Shown piece after piece: positions 12,260-26,555 of a stretch of 64,000 bases of DNA; positions within the stretch are counted from its first letter, which is position 1; each line of letters starts with the position of its first letter. The translations under genes were made by a program, and so were the position numbers. Below the pieces are notes generated by a model. That model was not told the DNA's origin. It was given only the letters and a program-made list of their open reading frames with translations, and did no database searches. Location: NCBI GenBank assembly GCA_028023455.1, contig JAQFVV010006220.1, positions 8,878,916 to 8,942,915 of the forward strand, read 5' to 3'. Origin of the DNA: Epiperipatus broadwayi. Taxonomy: Eukaryota; Onychophora; Udeonychophora; Euonychophora; Peripatidae.

Positions 12260-15200
12260 ATAAACATTCCTGGGTCAGAGCTTGACTATTATTTATGATT
12301 CTCAAACATTGCAGGGATTCAGTAAAAGCATGATATAGCATGATGATAAGTGGAAAATAAAGAATTAAGGTTCCAGTACTGATTCTCAGCTGTAAATTGC
12401 AAAAAAGATAGCTTAAACATATTGAATGTATGTGTTAAATGCTCAATCAGTCTCTACAATGATAACACAACATCCTAAGAAATTAGTTATATTATTATTT
12501 ATTGATTTTATAAAACATTTGGTCTCAGATTAATATTATCTTCTTACTCAAAGTACTCTTCTTTTAATACCTATATTTTGGTTCAATTTTACCAATCTTT
12601 TAAAATAATTTTATGTGGAACATCTATCATAATAAAAGCTTATGCAAATGATCAACTTGCCATATTTTTCTAAAACCCTTATCATTCAGTAGACTAGTAA
12701 ACAATTTCTTCTTCAGTGCTTTTCTTTGAAGGATTATGAGAGAGATCTCTTGCCATACAATAAGCTAAAACTATTTTAGTTTTTACATTACATATAAAAT
12801 TTTTATATTAATTTAATCCAAGTTGTTAAACATATTCTAATTTACCTTTGACTCCATTTCAACCTTCCTAAGAAATTTTACTGTTTGCATTCTGTATAAA
12901 TGTGCATATATTTTCAATAAAATTCTATTATTTAAAACGAATAAATTTGTCTGCAATAGTATTTTTTTTTAACAATTTTTAATTATTTGTAATGGAAATT
13001 TTTTGCACAAAATATTGAAATAAATACATTACATTTCAAAGTTCAATGAAGTTTCACCTTTTAATTATATATAAGACCCAAGCAAATCTTTTATTAATAT
13101 TTAAATATTACTTTCACTTGTATATGCTGATTATTAATTGAAATTATACAGCTTTTAAAATAATTTCCTATTTGATTGTTTAATTTATTTTTATTTTAAA
13201 AACTGCAATAAATTAAAATAAATAAATATCCTAATTATTATATATATCTAAAACAAATATTAGTGTATATAAATTAGGCAAGGCAGGCAAGAATTACTTC
13301 TCTTTAATTAACCCTACTTTTGCTCTTATAATAACCAGAAAATGGATTCATAATCTAATATTCTTTGCAATTTAAAGATTAATAATAATATCCTTTATAT
13401 GTACAAAATAAATACTGGTATGTGTACAAATATGCACATATATGTAAATTAATATAAAACAAACCATTCAATTTTTTCTTTTACCTTTCAAACCTTATTA
13501 GTGAACTTCCCTCTTCTTACCACCAATTTTACATTGCAATATTTAAAATTAAATATTAACAAACAACCCCTTACTGCATCATATTATGAATTTTGAAAGA
13601 AATATAAAAAAGAATTGAATGATTTTTCTTATATAATAAATAACAAATACATTGATCACATTATTAAAAATGAAATAAAATAAAAAAATGTTTTAAAAAA
13701 AGGTGTTAAAAATAGAAATAAAAAGGAAAATAGAAATTGCAATGATGAATGGATATAACAATTTATAAAAATATTTATATTAATATAAATAAACTTTTGG
13801 CAAAACTAATTAAAAAGTGCAATAATAATTTACACTATCAATAAAACAAAAAAAAAGTACAACATAAAATGCTTACTAAATAATAATTTTAATGAAAGCA
13901 AATGTAATAATAATAGTAATCTTTTGATAAATATGAAAATATTAATAATAATGATAATAATAGTAATTATTTAAATTATACAGGGAGAATTCATATGAAT
14001 AAAAGTAAAAATGTAGTGATTTGTAAATAAATAAATTATTTGCAGAAAAATAAGAATGAATTAAAAACTAAGTTATAGGAACATTAGAATGATAATATTT
14101 AACTTTTTAAAAACAAAATTATTATGAAACATAAAAAGTTTGATATTAAAAATAATTACAAAGAAAGAAGTATAAAGTAGGTATTGCATATTAAAAAGTT
14201 AAAATCAACTTTAAATAATAATGAAAATTTTGTTTTAATTATAGAAAAATAAAATAAACATTTTATGATGAAATTGTTTATAAAAATTAAATATAAAAAA
14301 ATGCAACATTTAAAAACTTTATTACATTTGAATTTAAATTATTTTAAAGTTAAATGAGTAGAAAATGATAAGTGTTCATTCTGTAATATGGATTGATAAG
14401 TTAATAAAGAATAATTTATTCTGAAAATGGCCAATGAGGTTGACTAAAAATTAACTATTATTGTGAATAAATTTTTCTATTATAAAACAAGAACAATCAT
14501 TTATCTTTATAGTTTGTAATTATTTGCAAATGGAAAAATGAAATAGATTTTACAGATGAAAATGATTTTGAAGTTTATATATGAATACATACTTTTAAAA
14601 AATTATTATCTTTTGTATTATTCAAAAAATATAATCCATTCATTTTTATTCCATATCCCACATCAAAATATCAAAAAATAATACACACTCATTAGAAAAC
14701 ATGCTAATATAGAAAATTTATTAAAATTAAAAATAATCTCTAAATAATAACATCTCATGATTAGGAAAATTTAAACTTTTTATTTATTTATGAAATATTA
14801 CATTTTATTCTTTTCTAATTCATGATGATGTTTTTTTTTAATCCTTCTAAATTTATAAATATATTGCATTAGTACTTTTTTAATAAGTTGAAGATTATGC
14901 AAATTTTTTAATATAAAAATATCAAATTATCATCATATTTCTTGTAGTGGGTTTTATAATAATACTTATAAATAATATAACAATATATAGCACAGCATTT
15001 CAAGTCTGAAAAAAACATTCTTAATAACAAAGGTTAATTTTATATGAAAACCAGTTCTCTGTTTAAAATTTGCAATTAATATTTAAAACTTAGAGCAGCT
15101 TTTTACTCTAACATTAACTTTTCTAAAAAATAAGTAAGTAGAGATTATCAGACTCTTAATTGTATTTAAATTTCCAACTTCAGATCAATTTTTGGCTTTT

Positions 15201-17015
15201 GCCTTTCTCAATGACATTTTATGACACAAAGTTGGGAACAAATAGTCAATCATCCAGAAAACACATTTAACTTTATTATTCAAATCAGCTTAAGGTTTTA
15301 AATTAAGTGCTTTGTTGATATTATTAATAACATATTCTAAACATAATATTTGAATTTGCACAGAGCATCATAAAAAAGCTCTAAAGAAAACAAAATGTAT
15401 GATGATTTTTGTCAATTTTTAATTCTTAAAATGATTCAGTTGTTATTAAAGAATTGCTTTCATATGCACAAGACTACAATAACATTGCTTTAATCATAAT
15501 TACTTTAATATCTGGAACTTTATTTGAAGAGTGAAAGAAAATTTGAATTATGATTATAACAAAAAAAAAAGAATTAATCTGAATAATCTGAATATCTTTA
15601 AAATTTTGATAAATAATATTACACATTAAATTATGAATTGAGATTTTCTTTAAAATCATAAATTGATTATAAATATAGATTACATGTAGAATATACATTT
15701 TATTAGTATTAATTTGCATATTATATATGTTTGCAGAAAATTTGAAAAGATTCCCCTAATTTTAACTAATCACTTATGACTATTATAGAAAACATAAATT
15801 ATCTTTTTATCAGATATTCTAATATTATCAATACTTAAACTTATATTTCAGAATATGAAACTGCATACTATCAAATGCATAGATAAACATTGTTTCTATA
15901 TATTTATTAGAATTTTCTGTTTTTTTTCTTGATTGAATTTATAGATTCCAAAAGTAATATTAAAATTATTATTTTCAAATTATCAGTAAATAAATTCTCT
16001 CCTATCAGTTTATTGATTTGATGTTCAAAAATAAAGTAAAATTTATCTGCCAAAATCAGCTTGTATAATATATATAATTAGATTATTTTACGTATTTTTC
16101 TCATATTGCTTTCATTAGAATTAATAAAAAAAATTCAAAGTGAAGTTTATTTTCTCATTAAGTTATTAACTTTGTTTTTAAGAATCTTAAAGATATTGTT
16201 ACAGTTTTTTTACACTTACTCCAAGCATTAATATTACAAATTTTATTATTTATTCAATTTACAAATTTTGTTTAATCAAGCCATTTTTAGAAACTTTTTC
16301 ATAGTTTTATAATCTATCTATATTCAATCAACAATTTATTACATAAATCATTGACATCCTCAATAGTATATATATTATACCAATTAAATTGTCTAATAAT
16401 ATTTTGAAATAGTGTTTTATCAATTTTATAAATACTTTGATATCAGATGATAATCAGATATTTTTATTTTTATCAATAATACATTTAAAAATTGTATGCA
16501 TTTACATTATCATAGAAGAATATAGATATATTTGAGTAATCTGAGCAATTATTTAAGTTTATAAAAATTTTGGAAAATTCTTCTAAACATAATATTCATA
16601 ATTATTGCAGATTTAATCATTTATATCTTGATTTTATTCTGAGAATTGTGATTAAAAATGTTTATATATAAAGTTTTAAATATTATACTCATTTTGAGAA
16701 TATCAAAAGTAAAGATAAAAATTTATATAAATCTTTTTTGTTTGTTAATAATTTGATGAGACATCCTGGGTTAATAGATGAATTTAAAAAAATTGTTTTT
16801 ATCTTTCTTATTATATTTTTTCAAGATTAAAATCTAATTGCAAATAATTGTTGTTATCTTAGATTCTAATGTGTTTTTTAATTCTCTCACAAAAATTATT
16901 TTGTAGTCTTTTTATTTCTTTTAATATTTTTTATTTTATTTTTTTCTACTGTATTTTAGTTTCCTATCAGTTTTTATAATTAATCCATGTAATGATAAAA
17001 AATTTAATAATAGAG
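12260..17015. other. Very AT-rich, featureless stretch
   Basis: The stretch from about 13000 to 16950 is one of the most AT-rich in the window, with long A/T runs and trinucleotide AAT/TAA flavour near 13900-13960. I found no exon, LINE wording, tRNA-like segment or long inverted repeat. Frames such as 15474-15719 (minus) are I/N/F/K-rich noise. Confidence 0.55.
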
Positions 17016-17019
17016 CCTA

Positions 17020-17440
17020 ATGAATGTAATATAAATGGAACTGATTTCATTTCTATATGCTACCAATATAAACATCCCTTTTCTTTCTCAAAACAATACT
17101 GAAGAATAGAACAATATTTTATTCCTATACTTCTAAGTCTTATAAGGCATTTTTTCTGACTTGCATCACAATTCAAAATTATATACATTCAAACCAGATG
17201 TGAGCAGTTTTATTTATGAAATCTTATAATGACCAATAAATCACAGGTAAAAATTTTAATTTAACTCTAAATTATATCACAATTTAGGAAAAGATGCCTT
17301 ATGAGACTTGGGATAATAGGGATAAATGATCATTTTATTTTTGCAATGTTTTCTGACAAAAAAGGATCATTTGTTGCATTTACTTTGACAGCACACAAAA
17401 ATGAAGTCAGTTCCATTTATATTATGTATATATTATGCAA
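17020..17440. mobile_element. Foldback (long inverted repeat) element
   Basis: The left arm starts near 17022 with AATGTAATATAAATGGAACTG and TTCATTTCTATATGCT. The right arm ends near 17435; its reverse complement reads ATAATATAAATGGAACTGAC, then TTCATTTTTGTGTGCT. The arms continue to match inward through CTTATAAGGCAT (about 17140 and its inverse near 17297). Arm length is 170-200 bp, so nearly the whole element is one imperfect hairpin. The 73-codon frame at 17301-17522 falls in it and is not a gene. Confidence 0.75.
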
Positions 17441-17444
17441 AACA

Positions 17445-20400
17445 TTTTTTAAAAACTATTTTTTATTGCAAGCAAACATAATTATATTTACTAGTATTCC
17501 AGTTTTGTATATACATTTTTAGTAAATTTATAAAGATGGTTTCTATAGCAGCTACCTTATATAAAAATTTGTCAAGATATAAAAAATTTCATGAATGAAA
17601 AATTTTCATTCACTAATTCACATGCCCTAGGCAAGTAGAGTGCCAAAACTCAAAGCTTGTGCCTTAGGATAGATTCTTAATGGAGGATCATTTCAGATTA
17701 ACTGAATGGAATTATTAAATGATTATTATGCTACTAATGTGCTAGGATATCACTTAAATTCTTGACCAATTAACAATATGATAATTATATTGATCTACTT
17801 TATAACATGAATCAATAAGATATTTTGCCAAACTGAATAAGACCCTTAGATACATGCACTCAAAAGTATATTAAAACATGAAACCATGTTATAAAAAAGA
17901 AAATAGTACCAAAAGATTTAGGTCACCTGAACTCAGAACTTCTAAGATAATTAAGATAAAAATCCTAATGTAAAAGTAATTTACTCTTCTGATAAAAGTT
18001 ACACTACATTTCAACCCACTTTCTACAAAGCTGAAAGAAATATTTTTTTAAAAAATTTTATTCTCTCATTAATTTGTGTGAATATATTAAAATGAATAAA
18101 TTTTAGTATTTTTTTTTTCATCATTTATTTTAAATATATATTAAAGTTTTAATTCAATTTTTTTTTTTTTTTACAATTTCTCAATTATTTATAATCTTAA
18201 CAATAATTTAAAAGAACAAAATATTTTTGTCTTATACAAAAGCTCATTTATTTTCCAAAAATATAAAATAAAGTGTAATAGTTAACAATCAAAAATATAT
18301 ATTGGCTTATATTTATAAATAGATATTTTTATTTTAAACATCAGTTTATTATGAACTTCTTTATTTGTCTATTTTCAGAGTACCTCCTAAAAATGTCATC
18401 TATTTCAATTAATGACATAAAATTATTAACTAAACAGCAGTACTTCAGATAAACTTCCAATTTTTATAAAATTGCATGGATCCATTTAATAGTTTCTCAT
18501 ATTATATGAAATAGAAATGAATAACTTTTAAAAAACATTTAACTCTTCCAATGTATAATCATTAATTTTAATGAGAAAGTATGATAGCAAGATCATGTGA
18601 TCTCAGTTCATTGGATGTAATATTATTATTGCATCTACTATTATGAAGGTATGTCTTTTTTTGATTAGTATAAAATAGAAAAATCAAAGAATTTATTATA
18701 TTTGATATATAAACAATAGAAGTAACAGCGTAGAGTTTGAACCTGACTTTTTAAATAGAAATTTAAGGTGAACTTGGATAAGATTTCATGGATACAAGAA
18801 ATTTCAATTAAATTATAAAAAAATACTGATTGTTTTCTATAGAAGTTTGTGGCTGAACATAGAATACAATGGAGAGCCACCATTAGGCAAACTATCAAAA
18901 TCTTTAAAAAAGTAAAATTTGCTGAAGATATTAAAAAAACAGAACTTGTGAGTTTTTAAACAACAGAATAAAAGAACAGTATATATTATATGGATATATT
19001 GTTGGTTTGTAGAATCATTGTAAAATTTATCTTTCAATTTTTCTGAGTTATAATGGGCATTACAAGAACTGATAATGATGGTGATATTTTACTACTTCAT
19101 AACATAAATATTGATTTCAGTTATCATAATTATCTTAAAAAGTTCTACTACACTTCAATGTTCCAATGTGCGACATAATAACATAAATTCCAACTTAGGA
19201 ACAATATATGTAATTTTAAGAGATGGTTTTTTTCAAAACATTTCCCTAAAACTGATTTAGAAAAAAAAAAACCCAATTATTTAAATCTCTTTTAATTAAA
19301 ATTAATAATTTTTGACATAAAATAATATTTGTCAATTATTTTAAAAATTAAATTAATTAATACATAAAAATATTCACAAAAAATTATAGTTACATATTTC
19401 ACAGTTTATAAAGTGTCAGAACATATATTACAAATAATTCTCTATAGTTATCATATATGAATATGTTTATATATAAATGTGATTTCACAAAGATAGTTTA
19501 TCTTCAAGATATTTTAATATTTTATGTTTAAGACAATAGTATTTTATGCTGATGATAACTAAATCATTATCAATATTATTAATTGTGTTAATCATAATAT
19601 GTAGGTTAAACAACAGACTTCACAGAAGAAATGTGAAGAAGGCATTTGACAATAGCCAAATAATGAGATGATTGAGCATTTGCCCATTTTTGTTTATCAT
19701 CAAGCTTAGAATAACTAGACACCTATTTCTGACATGTAGTTAATTAGATTTGCTGTAAACTAGTTATCTGAAAGAGAATACTTGTCAATTTGAAACCTAA
19801 AAAAATTCAATTTTTTATTTTGTTAGGATTTAAACTTAGAATAGAGAATATATCAGGCATATGGGCTAACCCAAAGACAAGAGTTTTCAACATATCTATG
19901 TATAGCTTACCATAACTACTGTATAAATGAGTAATTTTGTTATAAATGTTAAAAAAATTAACATATTATATTAATCACAAATATAAGAAATTTACCTAGT
20001 AGTTAATATTGATGCACTTATAATATGAAAGAAAATCAATTTTGAATATATATTGTAATGGTATGGAAAATTAAGAGGTGAACCTGGGGTAAATATGGGG
20101 AGATAGAAGGCATATAATCATCATCCTCATAAAATCACAAATCAAATTATATATAAAAGGAATGCAGTGAATATTGAATAAGAGCAAAGAATCAGCATAA
20201 ACAAAACCATATGGTGTAACACTAGCATTACAGAGAAGAAGAATAATAATTATTAAATAAAAACTCATTTGTAATCAAAAATATCAACAGTCAACATTGT
20301 AACTGGATTTAAAAGAGGTACATAATAAACAGACTAATTATCTAACCACTGCCAAACTTTGGCAGATTATATAACCAATAACTTGGGTGAACAGACTTAA

Positions 20401-21955
20401 GTACTAATCCATTATTCATAATAAAAATAATACTGAGATATTAAAACATTCTGATCATCATCAATGCTCTGATCATATTGTACCATTAGTATAAGGTCAA
20501 TTATAAACTTAATTTCTAATAAATGTAAATAAAATGTAATACATGGACATTAATGGTGATATTGTTGCACCATTCAGATTTATGATCTGGATGCCCAACA
20601 CTAACATAATCTCTATATCCATATAACTAATCATTATACACTTATTTAGTTCAGAAAGCAAGAACTCTATGAACTGTTATTGTGAACAAGAGATAAATAA
20701 ATATAACAGCTTAATCTAAATAATTTTAAAATAACTTTACTAGGGTAATTTGGAAACAATCTCTCAAACTCTAAGGTGTATTGAAATCAAGTCATATACA
20801 CTGCCAATTTATGTAACAGATATCTGGAAAAATAAGGATGTTAACACTAGAATATTTTTAAACATTTATTAAATAAACTAACTGATTATTAATAAATAGA
20901 AATAAATTAACGACATGATACTATAAAAATTCAAACATACATTTTATGAAAAAGTATATAATTTCATGGGAAAAAATAATTCACTAGTTGATTTCTATTC
21001 ATTAAATTAATTAACTTTTGCTTTTATTAAGTTATTTTTTTAAATAACAAAAGGTGAAAAAAACTTTTCAATCAGAGATAAGAAATTAAATGTTCTTAAT
21101 CTTTTGTACATAATTTTGGAGAAAAACTAAATGAATAAAAAGAAAAACTTGTTTCAAAAGAAAACTTTACATTTAATAAATTAAACTTTTTTTAAATAAA
21201 AACCTTTTGATAATTTTTTTAAAAAAATTAAGTGGATTAAAAAAACAAAACATGTTTTTAAGGAAATATCAAACTAATAAAATGATTCAAAATTATCAAT
21301 TATTACTTTTATAAAAATAAATTAAATTATAAATGAAAATACAATGTGTGAATACAAATAAATTTAACCATGACTTTATTCTTTTTTGGAGTTCTTCATT
21401 GTAGTTATAACTTACAGTTTTCCAGATAAGTTTTCTTAATTTGCCTTTTTTGGTATGCAGTATTTCAGGTTATAAAAATTTATCCATTTACTTTCCAAAT
21501 AAAATTTTCTAATGAGATTAACACTCAAAAGCAGTCATGTTTTGGTTGAAGACAAGGTTGTAGATTACTTCAAGGGTAACTTTTTTCATTTTTCTAGAGA
21601 GGCAGATACATAAAAGAAGATATCAACTTTTAGTTAAATTTAGCACATGGTTTTCATTATAGAAAACATTTATAACTAAACCCATTGTTTAGATATTTCC
21701 CTCATTATTGGAATGTCTTTTTATTAATAAAAAAATCCAATAATAGTTTTTACATTTTTACTTAATTAGTTTTTTTTCTTCAAAAGTAAAACTAATCATA
21801 CTGATCTGATGAACATTGCCTATTGTATTAAAGAGAGATAAAAAGAGAAAGAAAAAAGACAATTAAAAATGTTAAAATCTTATTTTTTTTTTCTTATTAA
21901 AAATACTATTAAACATAAAATTTTATCTCTCTTGTTTTTTTTTACAAAAGTTAAA
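17445..21955. other. AT-rich non-coding DNA with unclassified repeat pieces
   Basis: No gene found. The segment 18840-18990 shares ATTAGGCAAACTATCAAAAT and a following TTTAAAAAAGT with 23300-23345 (ATTAGACAAAGTGGTGAAAT then CTTTCAAAAAGT), so both may be 3' parts of one LINE. The frames on the minus strand at 18665-19037 fall in this repeat and have no domain I recognise. Confidence 0.45.
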
Positions 21956-21968
21956 ATCAAAAGTTTCA

Positions 21969-22060
21969 TTGGTGGTCGAGAGGTGAGCGTGACTGTCTTA
22001 CAAGCAGTTGCCCGGGTTGTGGGTTCACGTCTCGACCAATGCTATGACACTTGAAGAAAA
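21969..22060 (+). mobile_element. SINE-1 copy with 10-bp target-site duplication
   Basis: Flanked by perfect AAAAGTTTCA direct repeats (21959-21968 and 22061-22070). Inside is a tRNA-like unit: TTGGTGGTCGAGAGGTGAGC in the A-box region, an anticodon arm ACTGT-CTTACAA-GCAGT, GGGTTCACGTCTCG in the B-box region, and CGACCAAT closing the acceptor side. The tail GCTATGACACTTGAAG runs into A8. The tail plus target duplication show a retroposed SINE, not a working tRNA gene. The 61-codon frame across it is chance. Confidence 0.85.
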
Positions 22061-22749
22061 AAAAGTTTCAATAAATTTTTCAAAATGAAAACTTGTAAAT
22101 AGTTAAAATTATTGAAGTGATAGAACAAGAAAAAATATTTGATTTTAAATTTATCTCTGTTTTTTTTTTACAACTATTTATATTTCATTAAAATAATCAC
22201 ATTATTGTTTAAAGAAAATTGTCTAGAATTTTCATATTATCATTTGGAATAAGAACTCCCTATTATTAATATTATTATTCTTAAAAAACATATAAAATAT
22301 TAAATATTATTTCTCTATTAATTAAATCTAAATTTAAACTTAGGGAGCTTATAATATTGACATGGCTAGTGATCACAATGTTACAATATATAGAAACACA
22401 TATCTTCTTTTAACACAGTCTAAATAATTCATCTACTTGTACAATTAATAAATAATTTTTTGAAAATTATCAGGATAAACAATAAGTTCGTGGCATATTC
22501 TGCTAAAAATATATTTTAGAGAGCAAGTTTTTTAATCTATTCCCATGAAAAATATTTTTAAAATTTGTGACTTATATTAACAATGTAAAAAATAAATATA
22601 GGTTTGGTTTCTGTAGAAGGTATAACATTTTCCTAGCACTAGTCACCATACTGATTTTTTAATTTTTAAAGTTAGTGCATCAGCAAACATATCAATTTAA
22701 ATTGACATAGAATCTTTATTCTCTAGTTAAAAATAACATGATATTCATT

Positions 22750-23000
22750 TACCAATCATAACTTGAGAATATGAGACAATTTAAATATATTGGTAGTATT
22801 TTACAGAGAAAAATGATCTTAGGTGGCGTAATATAACACAGTCTTCAATGTGTTGTTGTTGTTTTGAATATGTTAAAAGATATAATGTTTTATTGCAGTG
22901 ATGTAAGTAAAACATCTAAGTTAACTGTTATTTTATCTAATTTACTGTGTAGATGTGAGACTTAGACCTCCTACTGATTAGCCATAAAGGCAACAAAAAA
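22750..23000 (+). pseudogene. LINE-E: LINE remnant (region after the RT)
   Basis: Translation of 22775-22840 gives RQFKYIGSILQRKMILGG, matching the common FKYLGS strand that follows the RT catalytic core in many LINEs. About 45 codons later, frame LLCRCET followed by a stop matches the usual LLYGCETW motif. Order, spacing and strand fit a LINE C-terminal region, but the copy is badly decayed and no catalytic motifs remain. Confidence 0.55.
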
Positions 23001-23004
23001 TTAT

Positions 23005-26000
23005 TTAAGAGTGATCTGTAAATTTTTATAAATATGATGATAATATAAAATTAGTGTATTTTTCAGCTTGCTGGAAGTTACACAGTAGAGTTTACTATTG
23101 CAAAATCACATCTTTATTGGATAGTCATGTGAACTCAGTGAATTAAATAATATTTGACTTTGTAAAACATATTTTATAGAGAACTTGAGAATAGTTTTTA
23201 TGAGAAAGATAAAAAAGTATATCAAAGTCACTCTAAAAAATGCAATATTGATTATTTTCATTAGGAATATAATAGAACTGGGGATAGAAAATAATTGAGG
23301 GTTACAATTAGACAAAGTGGTGAAATCTTTCAAAAAGTTTGCAGGAGAATAAATTAAAAGTAAGCATCATAAAATATCAAATAGACAGAATAATACATTG
23401 AAGTGTTCTATATGAAGACATAATTGTAGTCCACATAGTGACTTATATAGTCATTTCAAAACTTATCTCTAGTATATTCTAATTACTATCTATTTATCAT
23501 TTTTTCTTCTTGGACAATGACCAAATATATGTGTATATGAGTAGTTGCTGCTGTTTCTGGTGAATTGGCATCTCTTTTCCATTATCAGCATGCTAAAAAT
23601 ATATTCATAAATTACAGAAAATATTATAAAAGTTTAGAGATGATGTGGAACACAAAACTATATTGTGTTTTTGTGTGTGTGTGTGTCTTTATTTATTCCC
23701 ATCTTCCTGAAGATAACTTTTTATGAATTCAGAACATACATCATTCTACAAGTCATATTCTATATTTCAGCAATTCCTTATAGAATCCTATAACCCAGTA
23801 CTCTCACATAGCATTCAATAACTGATATCATAAATATAAAACACATTTAAAAACAAGTAATGTATCCAAATCATATGTCAAAACCTACTTTAATATAAGT
23901 AATAAAATTAGTTAATCAAATAACACCCAAGATAAAATACTGTATCATAATGAAATGAATATGGGTTTACTCTATACACCAATAAGGTGACTAGTTTATT
24001 CATTTACAGGCTTGAATGCGGTTTGATTAACCAACTTTAAAGCCTGATATCATATTAGGATTTAGTTTTTTTTTTAAAATTATCCATAACCAGCGCTTTG
24101 ATATTTTATTTGCGTAAAATCCCATAAAAGATTTGATTTAATTTATTCCATTATTAACAAAGCTAAATATTTTAAAAATAAAAATTAAATAAATATTTTA
24201 CCATTTTGAAATATTTATTTTTAAATAAGATTTTGTTTTATTATTTTCCTCTTAAAGAAAGTGGAAACTTAAAAAAAAATTTTTTTTAGACACATTCAAA
24301 AATTTTAGCCAGTCAGTAAAGTGAAGGGACCAGAGAATTAAACATTAATTAGATGTGATCGTAATTGGCTCTAATTTCTAATAAACTGACACAAAAACTG
24401 TCTTCAAACACTAGTTAAATTGTTTAAATTTTATTCAGTTCATTTGCAAAGATGATTATCGTTTTTTATATAGTTGGTGATAACTAAAATATTTTTTCCT
24501 TTTATTTTTTATTTTTTTAACTAAAGAAAATTTTAATTGAATAATGGTTAATAAGTGATCAAACTTACATGCGAAAAGTCATATAAAAAATTAATTACTT
24601 CAGAAAACATCCTGGTAATTAATTCTTTAAGATACAACTGTTTATTTCAGAAACGAAAAAAACCATACAAATTATAATGTATTACATCACTACAAACTTA
24701 ATAATGGATATATTAATATTCTTTTTATTACTTTAAAAAAATGACAATAATTTTAATAATAATGATATCAGTAAGAAAAGGAAATAACAGTGATGATATA
24801 CTTGCAAGCAATAGCAAAGTTAAATCATTAAAAAAAATCATTTGACACCAAACTTAAAGGTATTTAAAAATAAGTTCGTTTATGCCTAAATATTTATAGA
24901 CACATACATTGAATAATGAAATACTACAAAGATAAACAGAATGCCTGAAAAATCTGGATCCATAAATAATTTGCATATGAATTAGTCTTTTTCTTTTTAG
25001 CCCTACTGCAGAATCTAAACTAAGAATGTAGAATTTTATGCTCATATTTACAAGGCATAATTTCTTAGGAGGTTTTGTCATATCACAATAAACATCCAGA
25101 CAAATATTAAGAAAGGCAATTGTAATCACATATGACAGCATTAGTAGAGATTACTTAAAAAAGAATTAAAAAATTATATATTGGGTATCTTTAAAAGTGT
25201 TTCAAAGTCAAAGATTACCAGTATTTTCAATAATTAATTACATTAAAATATATAAGTAATTTCTTTATTGAATAAAAAAAAAAGAGTCTATCTCTATATT
25301 CCAAATGTTTGAGTAGGTTTAATTAAATGAGGTAACATACATTCACCAGATACTCTTTATATATATTTCTACACATTATTTTTATAGAAAAAATATATTA
25401 ATTGTATGTATTTATATTATTATAAAGGTAATGTATTGCAAAAAAAATAGCACATACTTAATTAAACAAAGTATCATATGATTTTCTCTGATCACTTTTT
25501 AAACATTTGCTTTAAGAGCAGTAATTCAATTTATTTACTCCATTTCAGAGTCAACTATTGTAACCTGGGCAATCACTGGATGTTAGATAGTAGTGCTACA
25601 TACACTAATTTTAATTTATGAGCTTCTATGCAAACATATACTTTTTTTCCTGCTAAACATATACTTTATTATTATTTTTGAATATGTACAAAACAAGAGA
25701 TTTTAATTTTTTTATATACATTTAAACAAAAGTGCATCTAAGACTATTGGTCATGGTTGTATTCAAATTTCCAGATTACTTATCAAATGTTAAATATTTT
25801 TAGTGAAAAGCATTATTTGTAGTTATATCTCTAGCTCTCACTTTTAATTTTTTCATAATTTTATGCAAACTAACAATGTGACATTTGAAATCACTTTAAA
25901 CTTATGAATTATTCTTGCCAAAGTTCAAAATGTGTTTACATTGAGGTATATAATTATTCATTTAAGTTAGATCAATTTAACTACACCTTAAGATGTTTTT

Positions 26001-26130
26001 TTTAATGTCATGGAGATTGAATAACATATAAAAGTAAATATAGATGCTGAAGATATATGAGAGATAATTCTGATACTTAAAGATGATGATAGATTGAAGT
26101 CTGAATAGTTAACTACAACACTATTATATA
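23005..26130. other. AT-rich non-coding DNA
   Basis: No exon recognised. Contains the possible 3' tail of LINE-E (to about 23420), a short (GT)n tract near 23670-23688, and otherwise AT-rich sequence. The 95-codon minus frame at 24854-25141 has no recognisable domain and no splice context I can support. Confidence 0.45.
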
Positions 26131-26134
26131 ATAA

Positions 26135-26334
26135 ACCACTAAACATCACATGATCACTATTTTGTATGCTCGCTCTCAGATCCAAGGCTACTCACTGACA
26201 AAAGCCACAAGCTAAAAACTTCTCTGGAGATATTGGATAAATACACACTAGATAGGGATTTTATGCACAAGCTTTCTGGCATCCATCAATTACTCTGACT
26301 TGCACTGAGTGTCACTATGAGAGTTTTTGCCTGT
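26135..26334 (+). mobile_element. Family A copy
   Basis: Begins AAACATCACATGATCACTAT, continues AGCCACAAGCTAAAAACT, GGAGATATTGGATAAATACA, GGGATTTTATGCACAAGC, TTTCTGGCATCCATCAATTA, and ends GAGAGTTTTTGCCTG. This is collinear with the 58567-58821 element but lacks about 50 bp near the left end. The chance minus-strand frame from 26185 overlaps it. Confidence 0.8.
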
Positions 26335-26440
26335 TTTAACTATCATGTAATATGTTTATTAATCTGCTTAAGCTCGTGATATATTCAGAGTAAAATATTG
26401 TGTCTAATTTATTCATTAATAATAATATCATGTGTCCTTT

Positions 26441-26555
26441 GGTAAAATGATACAATGATAAACTCTGGAGTTAAGATCAATGAATTGCAATTCCAGTGAA
26501 AACACTTCCATTGCTTGAACATATGAATTTTTAGCAATAAATTTTTCAATTATTT
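26441..26555 (+). mobile_element. SINE-2 copy
   Basis: GGTAAAATGATACAATGATA and AACTCTGGAGTTAAGATC form the tRNA-like A-box and anticodon region, followed by GCAATTCCAGTG. The tail has TGAACATATGAATTTTTAGC then AATAAATTTTTCAATTATT. It is collinear with the 53.8- and 57.9-kb copies. Confidence 0.6.

Noticed and set aside
19655-19690. Possible RT motif A (KKAFDNS)
   Set aside because: The match is only seven residues, with stops close on both sides and no other RT motif near; chance is more likely in AT-rich DNA.
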